This document shows, piece after piece, positions 1 through 7,191 of a stretch of DNA of 64,000 nt. The DNA is from Paenibacillus algicola. Its GTDB lineage: Bacteria > Bacillota > Bacilli > Paenibacillales > Paenibacillaceae. A model generated the notes under the pieces. That model saw nothing but the letters and a program-made list of their open reading frames with translations. It was not told where the DNA came from and did no database searches. Numbering within the stretch: position 1 is the stretch's first letter; each line of letters starts with the position of its first letter. The translations under genes were made by a program, and so were the position numbers. The stretch is from NCBI RefSeq assembly GCF_005577435.1, contig NZ_CP040396.1, forward strand, positions 1,546,501 through 1,610,500, read 5' to 3'.

Positions 1-5
1 TGTAA

Positions 6-635
6 TTACTTATTTTTGATAATTTCACCGAAGATGATCCATTGCTCATAGTTTGCGGAAACGTCACGTTCACCGTCGCGTTCTTCGGTAATCTTATTGG
101 GCAGTACATGGAAGTAGAAGTAATATTGGTTGTGGCTGCCGAGACGCTTATGCTCCACGAATTGGCGAAGGTGGTCTTGCGTGAACATGAACGTGTGATA
201 TTCGGTGTTGAACATGACTACGAAGATATGCAGGTCAATGTCGTCACGTTTCAAATCGCCGTCCTTTACGGTGTGCCAACCCGAAGGGAAGTCCAAGTGG
301 CTCTTACTGTAATAAAACTTTGCTTTCAGGTTCTTGTCTTGAACATTTCCAGATTTACCTTTAATGATAATGTCTGCGCCAGCCGCTCGATTTCCTTTGA
401 TCGCTTCAAGGAACCCGTAAGTCTTGTTCACTTTATCCATTACAAATTGCCGAGCTGCCGAGCGTGTAATACGGTTTTCTTCGTCCTGCTCGTCCTCTTG
501 TTCCTCTGCATTAGTTGCGTTTGAAGGAGCAACGGGTACTTGGATGGCTTGGTTCCGTTCTAAAAATTCAACGCGACTTTCGAGCTTTTGAACGCGACCA
601 AGCACTTCCAAGAGTACAGATTCGTAATTATTCAA
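6..635 (-). CDS. Uncharacterised 209-residue accessory protein
   Basis: I do not recognise this family. The reading frame starts at a TTG (635) preceded by a good GGAGGGTG ribosome binding site about seven bases away. The N-terminal 30 residues are heptad-like (LLEVLGRVQKLESRVEFLE) and should form a short coiled coil. A Gln/Glu/Asp-rich linker follows, and residues from about 60 onward form a globular, aromatic-rich domain with several Tyr-Phe and His residues. There is no signal peptide or membrane segment, so it is probably cytoplasmic. It is AT-rich and lies next to the broken sigma-K gene, which fits cargo of a mobile element. Function is unknown. Confidence 0.6.
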   Translation of the reverse strand: MNNYESVLLEVLGRVQKLESRVEFLERNQAIQVPVAPSNATNAEEQEDEQDEENRITRSAARQFVMDKVNKTYGFLEAIKGNRAAGADIIIKGKSGNVQDKNLKAKFYYSKSHLDFPSGWHTVKDGDLKRDDIDLHIFVVMFNTEYHTFMFTQDHLRQFVEHKRLGSHNQYYFYFHVLPNKITEERDGERDVSANYEQWIIFGEIIKNK

Positions 636-721
636 CTGAAATCACCCTCCGGTTAATTTGATAAATTCATTTTACTATCCTGTAAAAATTAAATCAAGGA
701 AATTTATCAGTGAAAATACTG

Positions 722-750
722 TTGAAAAAACGGTAAAAATGATTTAGTAT
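722..750 (+). promoter_or_regulatory. Sigma-A promoter for the EVE-like gene
   Basis: TTGAAA at 722-727 and TAGTAT at 745-750 are separated by 17 bases. Transcription would start near 757, which excludes the in-frame ATG at 754 and supports the ATG at 787 as the start. Confidence 0.6.
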
Positions 751-786
751 TAAATGGGTGGTAAATCTAATATAAGGGGTGCTTGT

Positions 787-1191
787 ATGGTGAAAAAACA
801 AGACGGTATGTTTGGAATTAAGTTGGTGTGGCCGGGTTATATGGAAGACGATCTTGCTGACCGTCGCGTTGGATTTCCCGCTGATTACGATACGAAATAC
901 GACATCCCATTGAACGCAAAAATGTTTATCTATGTAACAGAATACCAAGCTATCGTTGCAGTAAACCAAGTGACCGGAACCTGGGACGAAGGTAAACGAT
1001 TGTATAATCCACGGGGACGTTTTCCGATATGCCTTCCAATTAAAGAAACTTTCAGGTCTAAAGTTGGACTGTCCAAGAAAGAAGTACAAAAGATAATACC
1101 GCGCTTTACGACATATGAAGGATTGAGCTTCTTTTCGTTATCGGAAGGCGAATTTGTAGAACTCGAAAGGGCGCTTATCCAGCGTGGATAA
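787..1191 (+). CDS. EVE/PUA-like domain protein
   Basis: This 134-residue protein starts at ATG 787, behind AAGGGG and the promoter at 722-750. The pattern PGYMEDDL, then a hydrophobic strand [20 protein letters not shown], then basic and aromatic residues resembles the compact beta-barrel of EVE/PUA-like domains. These domains bind modified bases in DNA or RNA and are frequent in mobile and defence-associated regions. The match is by general pattern, not by a strict motif, so the family call is moderate. It ends five bases before the TTG that opens the sigma-K fragment. It is probably the last cargo gene of the element that splits sigK. Confidence 0.5.
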   Translation: MVKKQDGMFGIKLVWPGYMEDDLADRRVGFPADYDTKYDIPLNAKMFIYVTEYQAIVAVNQVTGTWDEGKRLYNPRGRFPICLPIKETFRSKVGLSKKEVQKIIPRFTTYEGLSFFSLSEGEFVELERALIQRG

Positions 1192-1196
1192 GCCTC

Positions 1197-1592
1197 TTGA
1201 CCAGCACCCCTTTTGACATTAGAATTGAAATACTTATGCATCTTCGTAGCTTGAAAAAAACGCGTAAGGACGTATCCCTGCACGATCCGATCGGCACAGA
1301 TAAAGAAGGCAATGAAATCACGTTGATCGATATTCTAGGAACCGAAGCGGACGATATCGTGGATAAAGTGCAGTTAAAGATCGAGAAAAGCAAAATTTAC
1401 CGCAACCTCGATATCCTGGACGACCGGGAGAAGGAAGTGGTCATTGGGCGATTTGGATTGGAGCATGGCGGAGAGGAGCGCACTCAGCGGGAGATTGCGA
1501 AGGAGCTGGGGATCTCGCGGAGCTATGTTTCGCGGATTGAGAAGCGGGCGCTCATGAAGCTGTATCATGAGTTTTATAAGGCGAAGCGATGA
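1197..1592 (+). CDS. spoIIIC: C-terminal half of sporulation sigma factor K (spoIIIC-like 3' exon)
   Basis: The 131-residue frame matches sigma-K from [20 protein letters not shown] onward. It includes the characteristic [19 protein letters not shown] segment of region 3, the [16 protein letters not shown] motif of region 4, and the terminal helix-turn-helix [22 protein letters not shown]. Everything N-terminal is missing: region 2, which binds core polymerase and the -10 element, and the pro-sequence. The first ten residues (TTG 1197 to about 1226) are not sigma-K. On its own it cannot be a working sigma factor, so it is either the 3' exon of a gene rebuilt by excision during sporulation or a remnant. 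Complete preservation of the domain and the stop codon favours the first. The region 3 wording is that of sigma-K, not sigma-E. Confidence 0.85.
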   Translation: MTSTPFDIRIEILMHLRSLKKTRKDVSLHDPIGTDKEGNEITLIDILGTEADDIVDKVQLKIEKSKIYRNLDILDDREKEVVIGRFGLEHGGEERTQREIAKELGISRSYVSRIEKRALMKLYHEFYKAKR

Positions 1593-1628
1593 TGGAGTAT
1601 GGAATTTAGAGTCGGCTGTGCCAACGTG

Positions 1629-1656
1629 AAGCAGAGGGAAACCTCTGCTTTTTTGT
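1629..1656 (+). terminator. Intrinsic terminator after the sigma-K fragment
   Basis: A perfect 9-bp stem (AAGCAGAGG / CCTCTGCTT) closes a GAAA tetraloop and is followed by a T run. It lies 37 bases after the stop codon. Confidence 0.85.
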
Positions 1657-1746
1657 GTTCAGGCATTTAACGGGGGTGGGGGGGCCGTTTAGAATGGATC
1701 AATAGATGCTTTGAAAAAACTCTAGGGACAGGGTTATTCCCGAGCA

Positions 1747-2655
1747 TTGGAAAAAAATGCGGAGGGAGCACCAGAAGATGCGGGTCAAAGCTATGAGTAT
1801 GATCCTGTAGGCCGTTTGACTAAAATTACACATCCAAGATTACAGAATGAAGCAGCTTCAAGCTCCAGTACTTACAGCTATACGTACGATACGATTGATC
1901 AGATGATTATGCAGCATAGTGATGAGGAAGGACGTCAGACGAAGCAGATCTATGACGCAATAGGCAGGCCGTATCAGATTCAGCTTCAGCAAGAAGACGG
2001 CTTCTATCCTATAGAAACCAATCATTACAATGACCTTGGCGAGCTGGATTACACCCAGGATGGCGAAGGACACAAAACCTATTATGAATATCATGCCAAT
2101 GGAGACCTGAAATCCGAGACGTCAGCCGAAGGAAGAGTACTGGGGTTTGCTTATAATGCTATGATGGGACAAGCAACTACCACCACAGACTACGGTGAGA
2201 AAATCACGACGACAACCGACGCCATCGGACGGGTAACAGAAACGAAGCGGGAGGATGGCATTACCGGAAGTACCATTAGCCATGATACAGCGTATGAAGT
2301 GAACGGCGATCCGTTTGCTACCCAAACCACCGATGGAAACGGAAGCGTAACCAGCTTTACTGCAAACGGACTGCACCGTCTGCAAAATGTGACCCAATCC
2401 GTTGATGAGCAGCAGCTTCAGACCACATATCAATATAACAAGCTGGGCAGCCTGACATCCAAGGTGTTTCCGGACCTCTCCAATATAGCCTATAGCTATG
2501 ATGAACTGGGCCGCCGATTGTCCAAGCAGGACTCGGTGCTGGGTACCGAAACATATACCTACGACGACAACCACAACATCACGGAAGGAACAACTCGAAA
2601 CGCGAAGTCAGTCCTGAATCAGTTTGATGAACGAAATCTTGTTCAGGTTAGCTGA
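1747..2655 (+). pseudogene. Fragment of an RHS/YD-repeat protein
   Basis: The 302-residue frame consists of tandem YD repeats, for example YEYDPVGRLTKI, YTYDTIDQM and YSYDELGRRLSKQ. These belong to RHS/WapA-type proteins, which wrap a C-terminal toxin or act at the cell surface and normally exceed 1000 residues. Here the signal peptide, the N-terminal region and the C-terminal core and toxin are all missing. The frame enters mid-repeat and stops inside a repeat after FDERNLVQVS. No good ribosome binding site precedes the TTG. It is best read as an internal remnant of a larger gene, and its position beside sigK suggests local rearrangement. Confidence 0.7.
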
Positions 2656-2694
2656 TGGATAGTACCAGACCCAGGTCATAAGTTGCCGGCAAAC

Positions 2695-2725
2695 TTAATA
2701 ATGGCATGATGAAATATGTTATAAT
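2695..2725 (+). promoter_or_regulatory. Possible promoter for the dihydrouridine synthase gene
   Basis: TATAAT at 2720-2725 is a perfect -10 hexamer. The best -35 is a weak TTAATA at 2695-2700 with a 19-base spacer. It lies 50 bases before the TTG start. Confidence 0.4.
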
Positions 2726-2776
2726 GTTGTTTGTTCTAGCGGTGATCGTATGCAGATGAGAGGAATGGAATGAGCG

Positions 2777-3748
2777 TTGATTGAAAATTTTTGGAAAGAG
2801 TTACCTAAACCGTTTTTTGTACTTGCTCCTATGGAAGATGTCACGAATGTGGTGTTTCGTCAGGTTGTGAGTCGAGCGGGTAGACCTGATGTTTTTTTCA
2901 CTGAGTTTACAAGTACTGAAGGCTACTGTAATCCAGATGCTATATATAGTGAGCGTGGGAGATTATATTTCACAGAAGAAGAACAGCCTATGGTAGCACA
3001 TATTTGGGGAAATAACCCTGATCATTTTAGGGAAATGAGTATAGGTTTAGCGAAGCTCGGATTTAAAGGCATTGATATTAATATGGGTTGTCCTGCTCAT
3101 AACGTCGCAGCTAAAGCTAAGGGCAGCGGGCTGATCTTACAGCCTGAGCTTGCAGCAGATATTATACAAGCTACTAAAGCAGGTGGATTACCTGTAAGTG
3201 TAAAAACTAGACTTGGCTATACTCATGTGGAGGAGTGGCGTGAGTGGTTATCCCATATTTTGCGACAAGATATTGCAAATCTTTCTATTCATCTACGAAC
3301 CAAGAAAGAAATGAGCAAGGTGCCTGCTCATTGGGAGCTGATTCCTGAAATTAAACAGCTTCGTGATCAGATTGCACCCCATACATTATTAACGATTAAT
3401 GGAGACATAGCTGATCGAAAAACAGGCTTGATGCTGGCAGAACAATACGGATTTGATGGAGTTATGATCGGTAGAGGTATATTTAAAGATCCATTTGCTT
3501 TTGAGAAGACGCCTAGAGAGCATAGCAGGGACGAAAAAATAGAGCTATTAAAATACCACATTGATTTATATGATCAATATGCAACAGAACTAGAGCCGAG
3601 ACCATTTGTTCATTTACTTCGTTTCTTCAAAATATATATTCATGGATTTGATAAGGCAGATGCGTTGAAAGATGAGCTCATGCAAACGAAGTCAACAGAT
3701 GAAGTGCGTCAAGTGTTACGCAGCTTTACAAATGATTATGTTGAATAA
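2777..3748 (+). CDS. dus: tRNA-dihydrouridine synthase
   Basis: A 323-residue flavoenzyme of the Dus family, which reduces uridine to dihydrouridine in tRNA with FMN and NADPH. Visible motifs are the N-terminal APMEDVTN, the active-site segment [19 protein letters not shown] with the catalytic cysteine, VKTRLGY for FMN binding, INGDI, and [13 protein letters not shown] near the phosphate site. The start is a TTG at 2777 behind GAGGAATGG. The gene is clearly more AT-rich in bases and codon use than most of the window, and it stands alone between an RHS remnant and a lipoprotein gene. It may therefore be acquired and additional to a housekeeping dus copy elsewhere. The target uridine cannot be told from sequence. 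Confidence 0.9.
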   Translation: MIENFWKELPKPFFVLAPMEDVTNVVFRQVVSRAGRPDVFFTEFTSTEGYCNPDAIYSERGRLYFTEEEQPMVAHIWGNNPDHFREMSIGLAKLGFKGIDINMGCPAHNVAAKAKGSGLILQPELAADIIQATKAGGLPVSVKTRLGYTHVEEWREWLSHILRQDIANLSIHLRTKKEMSKVPAHWELIPEIKQLRDQIAPHTLLTINGDIADRKTGLMLAEQYGFDGVMIGRGIFKDPFAFEKTPREHSRDEKIELLKYHIDLYDQYATELEPRPFVHLLRFFKIYIHGFDKADALKDELMQTKSTDEVRQVLRSFTNDYVE

Positions 3749-3831
3749 TTGCAAGGGTGCACACCTTGCCGGTTGACGACGAGCCCGTTGTACGTAGCGA
3801 CAAGGAAGATAGGAGATGAACAAACGATATG

Positions 3832-3870
3832 AATGCTCTGTCCAATGTAACATTGGAAGGGCATTTTTTA
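3832..3870 (+). terminator. Intrinsic terminator after dus
   Basis: An imperfect inverted repeat (AATGCTCTGTCCAATG with CATTGGAAGGGCATT) has a TAA loop and ends in six T residues. Confidence 0.75.
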
Positions 3871-3960
3871 TATCCTCGTCGAATATCAAACGACCCGATC
3901 TTAAGAGATAATCGTAATCCAACCTTACATTCCTGCTGGTATATTCTCACTCCATATGAT

Positions 3961-3977
3961 ATACCATAAGGGGGTAT
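3961..3977 (+). promoter_or_regulatory. CsoR-type operator upstream of the YdhK-like gene
   Basis: ATACCATAAGGGGGTAT has the ATACC-N-GGGGGTAT layout of operators bound by CsoR-family copper-sensing repressors. It lies 33 bases before the start codon, overlapping a possible -10 (TATGCT at 3975-3980). The regulator itself is not in the window. Confidence 0.5.
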
Positions 3978-4010
3978 GCTATACAGAAAAAAGGAGTGAG
4001 GATAATAAAG

Positions 4011-4553
4011 ATGAAATGGCTCAAGACATGCTTCTTTACTTCGGTGCTGATGGTGGCTCTAGTCGGATGTGGGGAAGAGACTTCGCACCCGGCAGGGTCC
4101 ACGCAGCACGAAGATCATGCTAGTCATTCAACGACTGGCGAAGTTCCTGAAGGGTTAAAAGAAGCAGCAAATCCAATGTTTCAAGCAGGCAGTCAAGTGA
4201 TGATCCGGGACGAGCATATGCCCGGGATGAAGGGGGCCAAAGCGACGGTGGCAGGTGCATATGAGACGGTTGTTTATACTGTGTCTTACACTCCTGTGGC
4301 AGGAGGAGACGAGGTAACGAACCACAAATGGGTGATTCATGAAGAGATTCAAGATGCAGGTTCAGATCCTTTGAAGGCGGGAACAACGGTAGTTTTAACG
4401 GCCGACCATATGCCTGGAATGAAGGGTGCCAAAGCAACGGTGGATTCTGCTCACTCGACGACGGTGTATATGATTGATTTCCTGCCGACTACAGGTGGGG
4501 CCATGGTTAAGAACCATCAATGGGTCACAGAAAATGAACTATCTCCATTATAA
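4011..4553 (+). CDS. YdhK-family lipoprotein with two DUF1541 repeats
   Basis: A 180-residue lipoprotein. The signal peptide ends in the lipobox LVGC with the lipidated cysteine at residue 20. A His/Ser/Thr-rich linker follows (HEDHASHS), then two tandem DUF1541 repeats that share the identical segment HMPGMKGAKATV and end in NHKWV or NHQWV. ATG 4011 is preferred to the upstream in-frame GTG at 3996, because that GTG overlaps the ribosome binding site. Proteins of this family are often found with copper-handling genes, and the Met/His-rich repeats and the CsoR-like operator just upstream agree. A role in binding copper at the outer membrane face is an inference. Confidence 0.8.
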   Translation: MKWLKTCFFTSVLMVALVGCGEETSHPAGSTQHEDHASHSTTGEVPEGLKEAANPMFQAGSQVMIRDEHMPGMKGAKATVAGAYETVVYTVSYTPVAGGDEVTNHKWVIHEEIQDAGSDPLKAGTTVVLTADHMPGMKGAKATVDSAHSTTVYMIDFLPTTGGAMVKNHQWVTENELSPL

Positions 4554-4587
4554 AAGACAGCTCATCAACTATTCGGTCAAGCTGAGA

Positions 4588-4616
4588 AAGAGCCCTGCTT
4601 ACATGGCAGGACTCTT
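4588..4616. terminator. Hairpin between convergent genes
   Basis: AAGAG-CCTGC pairs with GCAGG-CTCTT across a short loop. It sits between the convergent lipoprotein and oxidoreductase genes. It lacks a long T run on either strand, so termination is probable but unproven. Confidence 0.5.
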
Positions 4617-4629
4617 GTCAGCTTCGCCG

Positions 4630-5610
4630 TTACCCCAGCATCGCTACGATCTTGCCTGTGACATGCCTTGTCGCGATGTCGGTTAGAGCAGCAGGGACCT
4701 CGTCCAGGGTAATGGTGCTGGAGAGGGTAGAGGTGATCTTGCCCTCTTGCAGCATGGAAAGCATATGATCTCCCATCTGGGCAAGCTTGCGCTGCTCGGC
4801 GAGATTGCCGGAAGCATGAACGCTGCCGAGCGCAATAGAATGGAAGGATAAGGGATGAGCAAACGAGATCGCCTCATTGATTGAAGGCGGTCCGGCAATA
4901 AAGGATATCTGTCCATTGAAGGCGAGCGCCTTTAAGGAGCGGGTGGCATTGTCACGGCCGACCGTATCAAGGACATAATGAACGCCAAGGCCGTCTGTAA
5001 TTTCCAGCGTCCGCTGAACGAAATCCTCCTGCTGATAGTCGATGGCGTAATCGGCTCCGAGCGACTGTACATACTCATGCTTGGGCGCAGAAGCGGTCGT
5101 TAGCACGGTTAGCCCGGCTGCTTTAGCCAGCTGAATAGCAAAGCCGCCGACACCGCCGGCTCCGGCATGGATCAGGATATTCTGTCCTGAAGACACATGC
5201 ATTTTGTGGAACAACGCCTGGTAAGCGGTATAGCCGGCACAAGGAAGTGCGGCCGCATCCTGAAATGAAATGCCTTCCGGAATGACAGAAACCGTATGTG
5301 CTGAGGTAACGCCGTATTCAGCATATCCGCCCTTTTGAGTTAGATCAAGGTGACAAACGACCCGATCGCCAACCGAAATATGGTTCACGCCGGCCCCGAT
5401 CTCCTCCACGATGCCGGCAGAATCCAGTCCAAGAATATGCGGATAGCTCCAGTGCGGATTGCCTTGATTTCCTGTTTTATAATCGACGGGATTTAGCGCG
5501 GTAGCCATAATACGAACCAGTACTTCACCTGGCTGGGGAGATGGTTTAACCGCTTCTCCAACTCTCATCTGACTGACCTCTCCGGGTCCTTGTAGCAGCA
5601 AAGCTTTCAT
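4630..5610 (-). CDS. Zinc-independent MDR oxidoreductase (quinone oxidoreductase-like)
   Basis: A 326-residue medium-chain dehydrogenase/reductase. The N-terminal GroES-like barrel contains NPVDYKTG and GLDSAGIVEEIG. The Rossmann domain shows the NADP-binding segment HAGAGGVGGFAIQLAKAAG near residue 150. The Cys/His cluster of zinc alcohol dehydrogenases is absent, which places it with NADPH:quinone reductase and enoyl-reductase-like proteins. Start ATG 5610 follows GAAGGAGGAC; the longer in-frame extension upstream has no ribosome binding site. It probably reduces quinones or reactive enones in the cytosol. It is divergent from the rhodanese-like gene, and the two share the intergenic region with the 26-nt palindrome. 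Confidence 0.85.
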   Translation of the reverse strand: MKALLLQGPGEVSQMRVGEAVKPSPQPGEVLVRIMATALNPVDYKTGNQGNPHWSYPHILGLDSAGIVEEIGAGVNHISVGDRVVCHLDLTQKGGYAEYGVTSAHTVSVIPEGISFQDAAALPCAGYTAYQALFHKMHVSSGQNILIHAGAGGVGGFAIQLAKAAGLTVLTTASAPKHEYVQSLGADYAIDYQQEDFVQRTLEITDGLGVHYVLDTVGRDNATRSLKALAFNGQISFIAGPPSINEAISFAHPLSFHSIALGSVHASGNLAEQRKLAQMGDHMLSMLQEGKITSTLSSTITLDEVPAALTDIATRHVTGKIVAMLG

Positions 5611-5729
5611 TGCATGTCCTCCTTCGGCAAAAAATAAGATTAGAATGAAGATATAACGAAGCACACTTATTATAAAGAAGATGAAAGCTTCCCGGAAGAA
5701 GGCACTTGGAAGTGCCCATCCTCGTATAG

Positions 5730-5758
5730 TTGATTTTATACCCTGCAGGGTATAAAAT
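5730..5758 (+). promoter_or_regulatory. Promoter overlain by a perfect 26-nt palindrome (CsoR/CstR-like operator)
   Basis: The half-site ATTTTATACCCTG is followed at once by its exact reverse complement (5733-5758). The core ATACCCTGCAGGGTAT has the form bound by CsoR/CstR-family repressors. TTGATT (5730-5735) and TAAAAT (5753-5758) are 17 bases apart and would make a sigma-A promoter fully covered by the palindrome. The rhodanese-like gene begins 57 bases downstream. Confidence 0.65.
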
Positions 5759-5814
5759 AGGGCGTGATCCATAGCATACACAAAATACGAATACAGACGA
5801 AGGGAGGAGATCTA

Positions 5815-6222
5815 GTGTTCTGGCAAGCATTTTTACTGCTCGGCCTCGTGCTTTTCCTGCTCCAGCATCGCTTGGGGCCTGTGAAAGGGCTGAGATTTCT
5901 GGGCGAGGAGCAGCTGCTTCACATCAAGGAAAGTCGGCAAATACAGATCTTAGATATTCGAGACGCAACCGACTTCGAGAAGGGACATCTACCAGGGGCG
6001 ATTAACATTTACATCGGCAGGCTCCCTTACGTCAGCATGAATGAGCTGGTGCCAGGAGAGCAGCTTGTGATCGTCTCTTCTTCAGCTTATCATATCAGGA
6101 AAGCAGCAAGAATATTGAAGAAGTCGGGCTATACCGAGCTGGCAGCCTTTGTATGCAGGGAGCATGCTGCCGGTCGGAGTCAGGAGCAGCGCCGAGCTGG
6201 CATGGGCGCATGCATCTCATAA
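5815..6222 (+). CDS. Membrane-anchored rhodanese-like protein lacking the catalytic cysteine
   Basis: A 135-residue protein starting at GTG 5815 behind GGGAGGAG. Residues 2-16 are a hydrophobic anchor (FWQAFLLLGLVLFLL). A single rhodanese domain follows, with LDIRDATDFEKGHLPGAINI. The catalytic loop that normally reads C-x4-R is VSSSAYHIRK, so the sulfur-carrying cysteine is replaced by serine. It may bind a partner or a sulfur species without sulfurtransferase activity. The last 25 residues (from about VCREHAAGRSQ) do not look like a rhodanese C-terminus, and a frameshift there is possible. The palindrome upstream resembles persulfide- or copper-responsive operators. Role inferred, activity doubtful. 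Confidence 0.7.
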   Translation: MFWQAFLLLGLVLFLLQHRLGPVKGLRFLGEEQLLHIKESRQIQILDIRDATDFEKGHLPGAINIYIGRLPYVSMNELVPGEQLVIVSSSAYHIRKAARILKKSGYTELAAFVCREHAAGRSQEQRRAGMGACIS

Positions 6223-6247
6223 ATCAGCCGGAAGCAGGCATCCACGA

Positions 6248-6294
6248 ATAAACCGTAGACACAGCCGCAGTGAAGCGACAGGTCTACGGTTTAT
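6248..6294. terminator. Long inverted repeat between convergent genes
   Basis: A perfect 13-bp stem (ATAAACCGTAGAC / GTCTACGGTTTAT) encloses a 21-base loop. Partial pairing of the flanking CAGGCA and TGCCTG extends it. It probably terminates both the rhodanese-like gene and the permease operon, though there is no long T run. Confidence 0.6.
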
Positions 6295-6342
6295 GGGTGT
6301 CTATGCCTGATATACGCATCCTGTCCTGGCTTCAGCCGTTGT

Positions 6343-7179
6343 TTAACCCTTGACAGCAGAGCCGACCGTCATGGCTTTCTCGACCTGTTCGCTAAACAGA
6401 ATGTAGACCAGCACCGTTGGAAGAGAAGCGACGGTCATGGCTGCTCCCATCGCGCCCCAGTCGGTAGTGAACTGTCCTTGAAAGAATAGCAAGCCGAGCG
6501 GGAGCGTCTTAAGATCCTCATCGGAAATGAGCATCAGTGCAATCGGGAACTCGTTCCATGCTGCCAGAAAGACAAAGATCACCATCGTGGCAATCGCCGG
6601 CTTGACAACGGGTATCATAATCCGGGAAAAGGTCTGGTATATATTTGCGCCGTCAATGCATGCCGCCTCTTCCAGATCAAAGGGAATACTGCGGAAGAAA
6701 CCATAAAATACGAGAGTAGAGAAGGAAACATTAAACGCAATATAAGGCAGAATAATCGATCCATACGTATTGGTCAGATGAAAATCACGCACGAGGATCG
6801 CGAGTGGGATCATAATGACCTGAACCGGCACAAACATGCCGATCACGATATACATTTGAGCCAGCGTTTTGCCGCGAAATCGCATTCGGGCGACGGCATA
6901 AGCAAACAGCAGGGCGACAGCAATGGTTCCGATGACGGTGATGACAGATACCCACACACTGTTCAGGAAATAGCGCGGAACATTGAACTCGGTCATGGCA
7001 GACACGTAATTTTCAAACCGCAGCGTCCGGGGGAAGCCGAACGGATTCGTCACAAAGATCTCATTGTTGTCCTTGAAGGAATAAAACACCATCCAGATCA
7101 AGGGATACAGTGAAATGAGGGCATACAGCCAGAGAAAAATTTGCAGTAACGGTTGTTTACGCCTGAAGTTCATCCACAT
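6343..7179 (-). CDS. Carbohydrate ABC transporter permease (MalG/LacG type)
   Basis: A 278-residue inner-membrane permease of the CUT1 family with six predicted membrane segments. The cytoplasmic EAA loop is present as EEAACIDGANIYQTF followed by RIMIPVVKP; it docks the ATPase. The downstream half includes the typical AAWNEFPIALMLI. It is the last gene of the operon, 12 bases after the partner permease. No ATPase is encoded nearby, so the transporter presumably uses a shared MsmX-type ATPase, as many Bacilli sugar importers do. The substrate is not determinable from sequence; the regulators around it suggest an oligosaccharide. Confidence 0.92.
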   Translation of the reverse strand: MWMNFRRKQPLLQIFLWLYALISLYPLIWMVFYSFKDNNEIFVTNPFGFPRTLRFENYVSAMTEFNVPRYFLNSVWVSVITVIGTIAVALLFAYAVARMRFRGKTLAQMYIVIGMFVPVQVIMIPLAILVRDFHLTNTYGSIILPYIAFNVSFSTLVFYGFFRSIPFDLEEAACIDGANIYQTFSRIMIPVVKPAIATMVIFVFLAAWNEFPIALMLISDEDLKTLPLGLLFFQGQFTTDWGAMGAAMTVASLPTVLVYILFSEQVEKAMTVGSAVKG

Positions 7180-7191
7180 ATGTTCATCCTC

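Larger units (their letters stand above)
1..1226. mobile_element. Right end of a probable sigK-intervening (skin-like) element
   Basis: The DNA from the window start to about 1226 is visibly more AT-rich than most of the window. It carries two small accessory genes and runs directly into codons for the C-terminal half of sigma-K. Similarity to sigma-K begins at the Glu codon at 1227; upstream residues of the same frame are unrelated to it. In Bacillus subtilis and some clostridia sigK is interrupted at this part of the coding sequence by the skin element, which a serine recombinase excises in the mother cell. The 5' half of sigK and the recombinase would lie left of the window, so the element type is an inference. 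A simple deletion or rearrangement that truncated sigK is the alternative. Confidence 0.5.

Noticed and set aside
1197..1592. Annotation of the sigma fragment as sigma-E
   Set aside because: The segment [19 protein letters not shown] and the [16 protein letters not shown] helix-turn-helix follow sigma-K wording, and sigma-E is normally encoded next to spoIIGA, which is absent.
4474..4686. 70-codon frame overlapping the end of the YdhK-like gene
   Set aside because: It has no ribosome binding site, overlaps the lipoprotein gene, and crosses the terminator-like hairpin between the convergent genes.
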